Shown here piece by piece: positions 27,344 through 36,290 of a stretch of DNA of 36,334 nt (the first letter of the stretch is position 1; each line of letters begins with the position of its first letter). Origin of the DNA: Granulicella sp. (GTDB lineage: Bacteria; Acidobacteriota; Terriglobia; Terriglobales; Acidobacteriaceae); contig DAIDKF010000022.1 in assembly GCA_027450185.1 (NCBI GenBank), forward strand, positions 1 to 36,334, in the 5' to 3' direction. Below the pieces are notes generated by a model. It was not told where the DNA came from. It worked only from the letters and a program-made list of their open reading frames with translations, and did not search any database. Both the position numbers and the translations under genes were made by a program.

Positions 27344-28261
27344 ATGAGCGCCGTGAGCCGATACTGCCGTGAAGACGTTTTGCGCATTCTTAGATTGCCG
27401 ATCCGCCAACTCGCAGCGTGGGAGAGGGCCGGGTTAGTTACCTCCTCGGAACATTATTCTTTCGACGAATTGGTACAGTTGCGCAAGCTGCGCGACCTGG
27501 CAGCCACTCGTATCTCCGTAAAGAGCATCAGGCAATCTGTGGACGCTATGCAAAAGGTGTCGGGAATGATAAATCCGCTGCTGGAGTCGGTCGCGGTTCT
27601 ACAAGGCTCAAGAGTGGCATTCCGCCAGTGGGGAGCATTAGTTGACCCGATGACGAGACAGATGGCGTTCGACTTTGAACTGGCGCCGTGTAGCGGTATG
27701 GCCGTTGTGCGCAACAATGGACAGGAACGGGTGCAGGCTTTCGCAGACCTGCATGAGATGTTTCTGCGTGCGGTGCGACTGGAGGAGATTCCAGGTAGAC
27801 TCGACGAAGCCAAAGGCGCCTATGAGGCCATCCTTGAGTTGCAGCCAGGGCACGCAGCAGCCGCAATCAACCTGGGGACGATCTTCTACAACGAGAAAGA
27901 TTTCATGCAGGCCGAGCAGCGGTACCGGCAGGCCGCCGAAGCTGATCCCGAGTATGCGCTGGCGTTCTTCGATCTGGGCAATGTGCTCGATGAGCAGCAG
28001 CGCATGGATGAAGCGATCGAGGCATACCAGCGTGCCTTGGTGCTCGTCCCCCATTATGCGGACGCCCACTATAATTTGGCGTTGGCATATGAGCGAATTC
28101 AGGAGCCGCGCAAGGCATTACGGCACTGGACTTCATATACCAGGCTGGATCCAACGGGGCCCTGGGCCAGTCATGCGCGAAGCCAGGCAAAGAAAATTCT
28201 GGGGAACGAGCGGTTGGCAATTGTGACGAGACACGGGCGCACCATGCGGATTGCCGGCTAG
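27344..28261 (+). CDS. MerR-like HTH plus TPR protein
   Basis: A 305-residue protein with an N-terminal MerR-like winged helix-turn-helix (about 7-75: YCREDVLRILRLPIRQLAAW, SFDELVQLRKLRDLA) and three or four tetratricopeptide repeats at about 137-275 (AINLGTIFYNEKDFMQAEQR, ALAFFDLGNVLDEQQRMDEA, HYNLALAYERIQEPRKALRH). A probable regulator or scaffold; target unknown. The middle part (80-135) is not recognised. The start is uncertain: ATG 27344 puts the HTH near the N terminus as usual, while ATG 27302 and TTG 27260 would add 14 and 28 residues. None has an ideal Shine-Dalgarno. Confidence 0.8.
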   Translation: MSAVSRYCREDVLRILRLPIRQLAAWERAGLVTSSEHYSFDELVQLRKLRDLAATRISVKSIRQSVDAMQKVSGMINPLLESVAVLQGSRVAFRQWGALVDPMTRQMAFDFELAPCSGMAVVRNNGQERVQAFADLHEMFLRAVRLEEIPGRLDEAKGAYEAILELQPGHAAAAINLGTIFYNEKDFMQAEQRYRQAAEADPEYALAFFDLGNVLDEQQRMDEAIEAYQRALVLVPHYADAHYNLALAYERIQEPRKALRHWTSYTRLDPTGPWASHARSQAKKILGNERLAIVTRHGRTMRIAG

Positions 28262-28502
28262 GGCGAGATTGTTTGTGTTTTAAATAGGAAACCGCCTTCT
28301 TTGATGGGCGAATTTCTGTGGATGATGCGCTGGAGATGATGAAAATCATTACAAGGCGCACTTGCGCGCCAAGTATGGCCACATGGATGTCCGTGCTCGA
28401 ACAAGTGATAAATATCACCGAAGTTTCTGCTGTGCAGGGCGATAGAGTAAACTCCGATGCGAAGCTACTACCTTTTTTGTGTCGCGTAGGAGAGATTGCC
28501 TG

Positions 28503-30767
28503 ATGGCTGAACATACGACCTTTCGCCCTTTCGTATCAGACAATGAAGACCGGAAGGAGCTGTCAGTACGAGCGATTTTGCTGGGCTCAATCTTTGGCGT
28601 AATCTTTGGCGCGGTGACGGTATATGTGGGACTGCGCGCTGGTCTGACGGTTGCGGCCAGTATTCCAATCTCGGTGCTGTCGATCTCAATTCTGAGGGCG
28701 TTTGGGCGAGCATCAATTCTGGAAAACAATATCGTGCAGACAACTGGCAATGCTGGCCAGTCGATTGCCTCGGGCGTCATCTTCACGCTCCCAGCGCTGA
28801 TCTTTTTGGGATTCGATCTGGAGAGCTCGCGCATCTTTGCGCTCGCGCTGTTTGGTGGCTGGCTGGGTGTGCTTTTCATGATTCCATTGCGGCGGCAGTT
28901 GATCGTCGAGGAGCATGGGACACTAACATATCCGGAGGGAACTGCCTGCGCGGACGTTCTACAGGCGGGGGAGCGAGGCGGGTCGTTTGCTAGCCGCGTG
29001 TTTCTAGGGCTGGGATTGGGTGGGCTCTACACGTTGTTTCAGAATGAGAATCTGTTGAGTCTATTTCCCGCGACTCCTAACTGGGAGCCGAACTTTGAAC
29101 CGCATGGCCAGCAGATACTCCGAGGTGCGGCGATTCGCGCCGATGTGACGCCGGAGTATCTGGGCGTGGGATATATTATCGGGATTCGAGTAGCTGCCAT
29201 CATGCTGGCGGGGGGCGTATTTAGCTGGCTGGTGCTGATGCCAGCGATTGTCTTCTTTGGCAAGCATCTGCCAGGGCCGCTTTACCCGGGCGTGGTGCCC
29301 ATCGCGCAGATGAGCCCGAGCGAGCTATGGTCGACGTATGTGCGGCCGATGGGCGCCGGCGCAGTCGCTGCCAGTGGGTTGATCACGCTGTTGAGAACAG
29401 CCCCGACAATTGTGAACGCATTAACGTCCGGCTTCGCCAAGATGAACTTGAAAAGAGGTGCGGCGGCGAGCAAACCCTTGCGCACCCAGAATGATATTCC
29501 GATGAGCGTGGTGGTCGGTGGCAGTCTGGTGCTGATCCTGCTGATGTTTTTATTTCTGGAGTTCAAGCCGATTCCGGGAGCGGAGGTTGGATGGCTGGCA
29601 AATCTCTCGGCCGCGCTGATGGTGGTGACATTTGGATTTTTATTTGTGACCGTGTCGGCGCGCATCGTGGGCATTGTGGGATCGAGTGCGAGCCCGGTGA
29701 GCGGGATGACCATTGCCACACTCATGGCAGTCTCAGCAATCTTTCTCGTTAAGGGATGGACGGCGCCGGCGTTTGGCGCACTTGCCATTACGATTGGTGG
29801 GATGGTGTGCATCGCGGCGTCAAATGCAGGCGATACAAGCCAGGATTTGAAGACAGGATTCCTGATTGGGGCCACGCCATGGAAGCAGCAACTGGCGGTT
29901 ATGGTCGGAGTGATTGTGTCGGTGTTCTCGATTGGGGCGACACTGAACGCAATGAATAAGGGTCTGGAGACCTTTCAGCAACTGCCAACGCCAAGAGCAA
30001 TCTCGTTGGCGACGCTCCCGGATGGCGTATCGAACCAAGGCTACTTCAAGCGCGATCATGTATCGGTGATTGAGCGGCGAGTAGTCGGGAGTTCGGCGGC
30101 GGCGACGCACGAGGAACTTGCAAATGGCAGGAGCTATATCGTGCTGAACTCGATTGGCTCGGCTACGTTGCAGGATGGAAAGTACCTCTATGATCCCGCC
30201 ACTGGGCAGATAGAAGTGCAGTGGGTACAGGGAATTGGGAGCGAGAAGGCAGCAGCGCCGCAGGGACGATTGATGGCGACGGTCATCAACGGTATTCTCA
30301 GCCGGAAGCTGCCGTGGAGTCTGGTGCTGCTGGGAGTGGCGCTCGTGATTGGAATTGAACTTCTGGGCGTGAGGTCATTGACATTTGCGGTGGGAGCGTA
30401 CTTGTCGATTGGGACGACGCTGGCGATTTTTGTCGGCGGTGTCGTGCGTTGGATGGTGGATCAGGCACTGGCTAAAAGCGGCAATGGGCCGAATAGCGAT
30501 GCGGAAAGCGAGATTTCATCGGGAAGCCTTTATGCTTCGGGCCTGATCGCCGCGGGCGGCATTATGGGGCTCGTTGGCGTTTGTGTGAAGCTGTATGAAG
30601 CGGCCACCGACAAGATGGTTCCGAGCTTTCCTGAGACCAATCCGCTGCACAAGGATTGGGTGAGTGTGATGGCGTTCGCAGCATTGGCCTTCAGTTTGTA
30701 TTACTTTGCAAGGAAGCCATTGGATTCAGAGAAGATTCTGGAGCAGGTTGAAAAAGAGGAGATATAA
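28503..30767 (+). CDS. OPT-family oligopeptide or metal-chelate transporter
   Basis: A 754-residue inner-membrane transporter of the OPT family with about 14-16 hydrophobic segments. Typical blocks are the N-terminal ELSVRAILLGSIFGVIFGAV with YVGLRAGLTVAASIPISVLS, NNIVQTTGNAGQSIASGVIF, EEHGTLTYPEGTACADVLQA, SSASPVSGMTIATLM, ASNAGDTSQDLKTGFLIGAT, and near the end a PQGRLMATVINGILSRKLPW stretch. Between about 500 and 590 lies a soluble segment (DGVSNQGYFKRDHVSV to DPATGQIEVQWVQGIG) longer than I expect in bacterial OPT proteins. The ATG at 28503 follows TAGGAGA. Substrate could be peptides or siderophore-type complexes. DUF2059 follows with no gap. Confidence 0.93.
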   Translation: MAEHTTFRPFVSDNEDRKELSVRAILLGSIFGVIFGAVTVYVGLRAGLTVAASIPISVLSISILRAFGRASILENNIVQTTGNAGQSIASGVIFTLPALIFLGFDLESSRIFALALFGGWLGVLFMIPLRRQLIVEEHGTLTYPEGTACADVLQAGERGGSFASRVFLGLGLGGLYTLFQNENLLSLFPATPNWEPNFEPHGQQILRGAAIRADVTPEYLGVGYIIGIRVAAIMLAGGVFSWLVLMPAIVFFGKHLPGPLYPGVVPIAQMSPSELWSTYVRPMGAGAVAASGLITLLRTAPTIVNALTSGFAKMNLKRGAAASKPLRTQNDIPMSVVVGGSLVLILLMFLFLEFKPIPGAEVGWLANLSAALMVVTFGFLFVTVSARIVGIVGSSASPVSGMTIATLMAVSAIFLVKGWTAPAFGALAITIGGMVCIAASNAGDTSQDLKTGFLIGATPWKQQLAVMVGVIVSVFSIGATLNAMNKGLETFQQLPTPRAISLATLPDGVSNQGYFKRDHVSVIERRVVGSSAAATHEELANGRSYIVLNSIGSATLQDGKYLYDPATGQIEVQWVQGIGSEKAAAPQGRLMATVINGILSRKLPWSLVLLGVALVIGIELLGVRSLTFAVGAYLSIGTTLAIFVGGVVRWMVDQALAKSGNGPNSDAESEISSGSLYASGLIAAGGIMGLVGVCVKLYEAATDKMVPSFPETNPLHKDWVSVMAFAALAFSLYYFARKPLDSEKILEQVEKEEI

Positions 30768-31301
30768 ATGAAGCGTTGGATTGCAGTATTGGCTTTGGTG
30801 CTGGCCGTTGCACCGTGTGTTGCGCGTGCGGACGAAGCTGCGAAGCAGGCGAAGGTCAAGGAATTATTCGCGACGATGCATCTGGAACACAACCTGGACC
30901 GAATGATGAGCGCCATGAAGTCACAGGTGGAGGCAACGGCGCTGAACGCTTCCGGCGCAGAGCAAATGACGCCAGAGAAGAAGAAGATCCAGCAGGAGTT
31001 TATCGATAACTCGATGAAGGTGGTTAATGACGCCTTCGGATGGCAGGCCCTGGAATCGGCCTACATCAAGCTGTACGCAGACACGTATACTGAGGCTGAG
31101 CTGGACGGTATACTAGCGTTCTATAAGTCGCCTGCAGGCCAGGCCATGCTGGCCAAGACCCCTCAGTTGACTGCTGGCACGATGCAGATTGTGCACAGCC
31201 GTATGGGAGATTTTCAGCCAAAGATGCAGGCTCTACAGAATCAATACTTGAAGCAGATGACGGCTCCAGCAGCTCCGGCTGCGAATCTCCCCCATCACTG
31301 A
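30768..31301 (+). CDS. DUF2059 periplasmic protein
   Basis: A 177-residue exported protein: signal peptide at residues 1-21 (KRWIAVLALVLAVAPCVARA, cleavage before DEAAK), then the helical DUF2059 domain with VKELFATMHLEHNLDRMMSA, YADTYTEAELDGILAFYKSP followed by GQAMLAKTPQL. It ends in an Ala/Pro linker and two histidines. Function of the family is unknown. The ATG immediately follows the OPT stop codon and AAAGAGGAG lies inside the OPT coding end, so the two are one operon. Confidence 0.9.
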   Translation: MKRWIAVLALVLAVAPCVARADEAAKQAKVKELFATMHLEHNLDRMMSAMKSQVEATALNASGAEQMTPEKKKIQQEFIDNSMKVVNDAFGWQALESAYIKLYADTYTEAELDGILAFYKSPAGQAMLAKTPQLTAGTMQIVHSRMGDFQPKMQALQNQYLKQMTAPAAPAANLPHH

Positions 31302-31328
31302 GTTCCAGTCCGCGTGAAAATCCAAAGC

Positions 31329-31369
31329 CCCAGCGGACGATGAGCTTCCGCTGGGATATCAATTTTTTT
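31329..31369 (+). terminator. Rho-independent terminator after OPT-DUF2059
   Basis: A perfect 9-bp stem, CCCAGCGGA (31329-31337) and TCCGCTGGG (31347-31355), with a 9-base loop, then seven bases and a run of seven T (31363-31369). It lies 28 bases after the DUF2059 stop. Confidence 0.85.
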
Positions 31370-31406
31370 GCTGTTGCAGGCGATGCAAATAGGCTGGTTA
31401 TAGTCC

Positions 31407-33317
31407 ATGCAGCAGACCAACGCGAACACGAGCTGGTTTGATACTCCTGTCGCGCATATTGTGACAGCCTGCTTCATTGCTGCAGGAATGGCTGCGGCCA
31501 TGTTGGTCAAGCTGTTGTGGCTCGATCAGCACATTCTCAATTTCATCCTGCTGGTCTCCATCGCAGGAGCGAGCATCCCCTTGCTCCTCGCTCTGGTCCA
31601 ACAGATAATCAAAGGTAACTTCAGCGTTGATATTCTTGCGCTTCTTTCTATCGTCACTTCTCTGGCGTTGAGGCAGTATTGGGTAGCGGCGATCGTCGTC
31701 TTAATGCTCTCAGGAGGTCAAGCGCTAGAGGGTTTCGCCACTCGACGCGCCTCCTCCGTACTCAATGTCCTTGCAAAACGAACGCCGCAGATCGCGCACC
31801 GGTCTGGTGCCAACGCGGTAGACATCTCCGTCGATATGATTGAGGTGGGCGATGAACTCCTGATCTATCCCCATGAGATTTGCCCGGTCGATGGCCTCGT
31901 CATCAGCGGTCAAGGCGGTATGGATGAGTCCTACCTCACGGGTGAGCCATTTCTTGTCGCAAAAGCACCGGGATCGAGTGTCCTCTCCGGCTCCATCAAC
32001 GGCAATGCTGCGCTGACAGTTCGGGCGACAAAAATTGCAAGTGACTCCCGCTACGCAAAGATCGTTGAGGTACTGCACGCTTCGGAGGAGAACCGCCCCC
32101 GGATTCAGCGACTCGGCGACAGGCTTGGCTCCTGGTATACGCCAATGGCCATCATCATTGCGTCGGCAAGCTGGTACTTTAGCGGTCAGTCAGAGCGGTT
32201 CCTGGCCGTCGTCGTCATCGCAACGCCCTGTCCGCTGCTGATTTCAATCCCGGTAGCAATCATTGGCGCGATCTCTGTCGGAGCCAGGCTCGGCATCATC
32301 GTCAAAGATCCGTCAATCCTCGAAAAGATAGATACCTGCCGCACGCTGATTGTCGATAAGACCGGCACCCTGACCTATGGCAGGCCAACAGTCACCTCCA
32401 TCCAATGCTTCGGCGGAACGACGCGGAGTATAGCGCTGCAGTATGGAGCAAGCCTCGAACGCTACTCAAAGCATCCTCTCGCTAGTGCTGTCCTTGCTGC
32501 TGCGGAGCAAGACAAGTTGGAGTTGCTCACCGTAGAGAATGTGTCGGAGGCGCCTGGAACTGGGCTCACCGGCCGTGTTGCGGGCCGCAAGGTCACGGTG
32601 ACAGGACGCGGCAAACTCTCTGCTGAAAACATGTCCGCGATGCCACCCGTCGTGCCGGGTCTTGAGTGCGTCCTTCTCCTCAATGAAAAATTGGCTGCGG
32701 TGATCCACTTTGAGGATGAGCCACGCCAGGAGAGCAAGTCATTTCTCGGCCATCTTGGCTCCAAGCATGCGATCTCCAGGGTAATTCTGCTCTCAGGAGA
32801 TCGCAAGCCTGAGGTCGCTCTCTTTGCTGCACGCATGGGTATCACCGAGGCCTATGGTGGAAAAAGCCCGGAGGAGAAAGTTGAGTTCGTGCGCGAAACG
32901 ACATTGCACGGTAGAACGCTTTATCTGGGCGACGGGACCAACGACGCACCAGCCATGATGGCTGCAACGGCTGGAATCGCGTTAGGGGTCAACAGTGACA
33001 TTACGTCCGAAGCTGCTGGCGCGGTGATTCTTCAGTCGTCGCTCGTCAGCGTGGACCAGCTGATGCACATCGGTCGCAGGATGCGTGGAATCGCTCTGAT
33101 CTCTGCCGTTGGTGGCATGGGCCTGAGCCTGATTGGAATGGTCACAGCCTCCCTCGGATTACTAACGCCGATCCAGGGAGCGATCGCTCAAGAAGTGATC
33201 GATCTTTTATCCATCCTCAACTCGTTGAGGATGATTCTTCCTACGAACTCGCTTACAGACTTTCAAATGCCACCGGGGACACGAAGTAAGCGCATCGGAA
33301 GCGGTTCAATCCGTTAG
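31407..33317 (+). CDS. Heavy-metal P1B-type ATPase with TPC motif
   Basis: A 636-residue metal-exporting ATPase of the inner membrane. The A domain has DESYLTGEP; the transmembrane metal site reads ATPCPLLISIPVAI (Thr273-Pro-Cys275-Pro); the phosphorylation site is DKTGTLT with Asp317; the HP motif is YSKHPLA; the hinge is LGDGTNDAPAM (Asp509, Asp513). TPC instead of CPC, SPC or CPH resembles the P1B-5 class linked to Ni/Fe, but the hemerythrin-like tail of that class is absent and there is no N-terminal HMA domain, so the ion is unknown. No Shine-Dalgarno precedes the ATG at 31407; a TATAGT at 31399-31404 is almost touching it, so the true start may differ. Confidence 0.92.
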   Translation: MQQTNANTSWFDTPVAHIVTACFIAAGMAAAMLVKLLWLDQHILNFILLVSIAGASIPLLLALVQQIIKGNFSVDILALLSIVTSLALRQYWVAAIVVLMLSGGQALEGFATRRASSVLNVLAKRTPQIAHRSGANAVDISVDMIEVGDELLIYPHEICPVDGLVISGQGGMDESYLTGEPFLVAKAPGSSVLSGSINGNAALTVRATKIASDSRYAKIVEVLHASEENRPRIQRLGDRLGSWYTPMAIIIASASWYFSGQSERFLAVVVIATPCPLLISIPVAIIGAISVGARLGIIVKDPSILEKIDTCRTLIVDKTGTLTYGRPTVTSIQCFGGTTRSIALQYGASLERYSKHPLASAVLAAAEQDKLELLTVENVSEAPGTGLTGRVAGRKVTVTGRGKLSAENMSAMPPVVPGLECVLLLNEKLAAVIHFEDEPRQESKSFLGHLGSKHAISRVILLSGDRKPEVALFAARMGITEAYGGKSPEEKVEFVRETTLHGRTLYLGDGTNDAPAMMAATAGIALGVNSDITSEAAGAVILQSSLVSVDQLMHIGRRMRGIALISAVGGMGLSLIGMVTASLGLLTPIQGAIAQEVIDLLSILNSLRMILPTNSLTDFQMPPGTRSKRIGSGSIR

Positions 33318-33450
33318 AACGCAGTATTGCGCAAGGGCACGCTTGTCACGCGAGCTTGTTGTGAGGCAAGATTTGAACGACTGTACCTTCTTGGTCCACT
33401 CTTCCGCCCGAATGTCTCAGCCGTCAGTAAGCGTGTCTCGAGCCCTAGTT

Positions 33451-35067
33451 CTAGGCGTTGTAGCCTTCCTCTTTGAGAATGGTGTTGTAGGCGGAGAGCG
33501 TGAGGAACTCCTGAAAAATGGGAGCGCCGATGAGATCTCGGATGAGGGTTGCGGCGAGGTTGTATGCCTTGATGCGAGCGGGTGGAGCATTCTTGATGGC
33601 CCGGACGATTTCGGCGTTGATAAGTTCGTCGCAGAGTTCGGCGGTGACGAGTTGGCCTGCGTGTTCGGGATCTTGAAGTTTCGCGTGGTGGTGGACCCAC
33701 TGCCAGAGTTGGGCTCGGGAGATCTCGGCCGTAGCCGCATCTTCCATGAGGTTGAAGAGGGGAACACAGCCGGTGCCACGCATCCAGGCTTCAAGGTAGC
33801 CAAGGCCGACGGCGAGATTGTGCTTGAGGCCGTTGTAGGTGATGGTGCCGGTGGGGATGGCGAGAAGTTCGGCGGCGGTGGCGCCATAGTTGGGAACTTG
33901 CCTGGAGATCTGGTTGGGCTGGGGCATGACGCGGTCGAAGACTTCCTTGGCGATAGGGACCAGACCGGGATGCGCCACCCATGTTCCGTCGTGGCCGTCC
34001 GTGGCTTCGCGTTCTTTGTCGGCGCGGACCTGGGTGATGGCAATGTCGTTGGCGACGGGGTCGGACTTGATGGGGATGAAGGCGCTCATGCCGCCGATGG
34101 CGGGCGCGCTGCGGTGGTGGCAGGTCTTGATGGTGAGCTTCGCATAGGAGCGCATGAATGGCGTGGTCATGGTGACCTGTGAGCGGTCAGGGAAGAGCAG
34201 GGTCTGGCTGCCGGAAAACTTCTTGATGTAGGAGAAGATGTAGTCCCAGCGACCGCAATTGAGGCCGGCAGAGTGGTTGCGGAGCTCGTAGAGAATCTCG
34301 TCCATCTCGAAGGTGGCGAGGATGGATTCGATCAGAACGGTGGCACGGATGGAGCCCTGAGGGACATCAAGGAGTTGCTGTGCGCGGACGAAGACGTCGT
34401 TCCAGAGGCGGGCTTCAATGTGGGACTCCAGCTTGGGGAGATAGAAATAGGGGCCAGAGCCGCGGGCGAGGAGTTCTTTGGCGTTGTGGAAGAAATAGAG
34501 GCCGAAGTCAAAGAGGCTTCCGGATATGGGTTCGCCGTCGACGCGGAGATGGCGCTCTTCGAGATGCCAGCCGCGGGCGCGAACCATCAGGACGGCGGGC
34601 TTGTCGATGAGCTGATAGTCCTTGCCTGTGGTGGGGTCGGAGAAGGTAATGGTGCGGCGGATGGCGTCGCGGAGATTGAGTTGGCCGTCGAGTAGATTCT
34701 CCCAGGTGGGGGTAGTGGAGTCTTCAAAGTCACCCATGAAGACGCTAGCGCCGGAGTTGAGAGCGTTGATGATCATCTTGCGGTCGACGGGGCCGGTGAT
34801 CTCGACGCGGCGATCCTGCAGGTCAGCGGGGAGGGGTGCAATCTTCCAGTCGGCGGTGCGGATGTTGGCCGTCTCGGGGAGAAAGTCGGGGCGCGCGCCG
34901 GCGTCGATGGCCTGCTGGCGAATGATGCGTGCGGCGAGGAGTTCCTTGCGGCGGAGGTTGAAGTCGCGCTGCAGGGTGACGAGGAAGCTGAGTGCTTCAG
35001 GTGTGAGTATGGGAGCGTAACGGTCGGCTAGAGGGGCGTGGAACTCTACGCCTGCAGGTAGACTCAT
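33451..35067 (-). CDS. aceB: Malate synthase A
   Basis: A 538-residue cytosolic enzyme joining acetyl-CoA and glyoxylate to malate, the second step of the glyoxylate shunt. Diagnostic blocks are VFMGDFEDSTTPTWENLLDG, AVLMVRARGWHLEERH, YFYLPKLESHIEARLWNDVF, TVLIESILATFEMDEILYEL, GLNCGRWDYIFSYIKKF, GHDGTWVAHPGLVPIA followed by EVFD, and the C-terminal LNLMEDAATAEISRAQ-type segment (here FNLMEDAATAEISRAQLWQW). The length matches form A. ATG at 35067 is preferred, with AAAGGA eleven bases upstream, over the GTG at 35085 that overlaps that site. Isocitrate lyase is not in the window. It converges with the P-type ATPase. Confidence 0.97.
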   Translation of the reverse strand: MSLPAGVEFHAPLADRYAPILTPEALSFLVTLQRDFNLRRKELLAARIIRQQAIDAGARPDFLPETANIRTADWKIAPLPADLQDRRVEITGPVDRKMIINALNSGASVFMGDFEDSTTPTWENLLDGQLNLRDAIRRTITFSDPTTGKDYQLIDKPAVLMVRARGWHLEERHLRVDGEPISGSLFDFGLYFFHNAKELLARGSGPYFYLPKLESHIEARLWNDVFVRAQQLLDVPQGSIRATVLIESILATFEMDEILYELRNHSAGLNCGRWDYIFSYIKKFSGSQTLLFPDRSQVTMTTPFMRSYAKLTIKTCHHRSAPAIGGMSAFIPIKSDPVANDIAITQVRADKEREATDGHDGTWVAHPGLVPIAKEVFDRVMPQPNQISRQVPNYGATAAELLAIPTGTITYNGLKHNLAVGLGYLEAWMRGTGCVPLFNLMEDAATAEISRAQLWQWVHHHAKLQDPEHAGQLVTAELCDELINAEIVRAIKNAPPARIKAYNLAATLIRDLIGAPIFQEFLTLSAYNTILKEEGYNA

Positions 35068-35303
35068 CGGTGGTGGTCCTTTCAAGCTGTGTGGTCAGTG
35101 TAAGGCTCGCGCGGGGACGGGTAGCCCAATTCGGACGTGCTCCGATTTGGACGTGTGCGAACTTGCGCGTGCTCCGGCTAGGGCGTCGAAGGTTGCTTCG
35201 AGGGCCTGGGGGAGAGGGTTCGCGGGCCGATCTGTGATGGGGCGCCTGGCGCGCTGGACGCGATCAGGATAGAGCGGTGAAGCGATAAGAGGCAAGCGGG
35301 GCG

Positions 35304-36110
35304 TTATTCGCCTAGCATGAGGCGTTGGATGCGGTGGGCTCGACCGGTGCCACCATCGCATCCGATCAACGTGGCGCACATTCTGGGATCGCCCTTGGCG
35401 GCTTCAAATTTGCCGGGCATGCCGGTGAGGAAGCGCCTGAGAACCTGCTCAGTTTCGACGCCGATGATGGAGTCGAAGGGGCCGGACATGCCGACGTCGG
35501 TCTGGTAGGCGGTGCCGTGGTGCAGGATGCGCTCGTCGGCGGTGGGGACGTGGGTGTGGGTGCCGAGGACGGCGGTGACGCGGCCGTCGAGGTACCAGCC
35601 GAGGGCGGCTTTTTCGCTGGTGGCTTCGGCGTGGAAGTCGAGAAGGATGACCTTGGCGCTGGTGTTGCGCTCGATCTGGATGAGGAGTTCGTCGGCCTTG
35701 CGGAAGGGGTCGTCGGAGGAGGACATGAAGACGCGGCCCTGGAGATTGATGACGGCGTATTTAGTGCCGTTGCCGAGTTGGCCCTCGTAGAGACCGAAGC
35801 CTGGGGTTCCGTGGGCGAAGTTGGCGGGGCGGAGGATACGGCGGCCGCGCTCGTGAGAGGTGGCGGGGACGGTCATGTACTCGAAGATCTCGCGCTTGTC
35901 CCAGACGTGGTTGCCGGTGGTGATGACCTGCGCGCCGAGGTCGAAGAGTTCTTCTGCGATGGAGGGTGTGATGCCGAAGCCGCCAGCGGAGTTTTCACCG
36001 TTGATGACGAGGAGGTCGACGGCGTGGGTTTCAAGGACGTGGGGGAGATGCTCGCGTACGATGTGGCGCCCGGGCGATCCAAAGACGTCGCCGACGAAGA
36101 GAATGTTCAC
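35304..36110 (-). CDS. YmdB-type metallophosphoesterase (TIGR00282)
   Basis: A 268-residue calcineurin-like phosphodiesterase of the YmdB family, known in Bacillus to cleave cyclic nucleotides such as cAMP. The metal-binding motifs are in order: FVGDVFGSPGRHIV at the N terminus (Asp8), VINGENSAGGFG, ITTGNHVWDKRE, LLDFHAEATSEK, and GTHTHVPTADERIL, then DVGMSGPFDSIIGVE. Length is standard. The start is a GTG at 36110 (MNILFVGDV). A TAGAAT lies a few bases before it on the coding strand, and no clear ribosome site is seen. The 236-base gap to malate synthase contains imperfect GGACGTG repeats near 35134-35180. Confidence 0.94.
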   Translation of the reverse strand: MNILFVGDVFGSPGRHIVREHLPHVLETHAVDLLVINGENSAGGFGITPSIAEELFDLGAQVITTGNHVWDKREIFEYMTVPATSHERGRRILRPANFAHGTPGFGLYEGQLGNGTKYAVINLQGRVFMSSSDDPFRKADELLIQIERNTSAKVILLDFHAEATSEKAALGWYLDGRVTAVLGTHTHVPTADERILHHGTAYQTDVGMSGPFDSIIGVETEQVLRRFLTGMPGKFEAAKGDPRMCATLIGCDGGTGRAHRIQRLMLGE

Positions 36111-36251
36111 CTATGGATTCTAGCTCGGGCGGGGGTGGCGGTGTGGAGATGAGCCTTGTGGATTGGTGGACGGGGCGTGGGGACCCTGTGTTGAGGAGGG
36201 CAATTCGGCCGCTCCGCAGGCGGCTGCGCTTCGGCCTGTGGCAGCAAGGAG

Positions 36252-36290
36252 GGGCCTTCGGCACGGGCTGTGTCCTCGGGCCTTCGGCAC
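36252..36290. repeat. Short direct repeat upstream of the YmdB-type gene
   Basis: GGGCCTTCGGCAC occurs at 36252-36264 and again at 36278-36290, a 26-base period. The unit's GCCTTCGGC can fold as a small hairpin. No gene is seen between 36111 and 36334. Confidence 0.5.

Noticed and set aside
31036..31268. Possible gene on the minus strand opposite DUF2059
   Set aside because: The plus-strand DUF2059 gene has a signal peptide, operon position and terminator; the antisense frame has none of these.
33430..33466. Inverted repeat CCTAG-TT-CTAGG as terminator between convergent genes
   Set aside because: The two-base loop is too tight and no T-tract follows; it also overlaps the malate synthase stop codon.
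35095..35379. A 94-codon minus-strand frame between malate synthase and the YmdB-type gene
   Set aside because: It overlaps the end of the YmdB-type gene, is rich in Arg, Pro and His, and has no recognisable domain.
36031..36264. A minus-strand frame upstream of the YmdB-type gene
   Set aside because: It overlaps the YmdB-type start in another frame and covers short repeats; composition looks non-coding.
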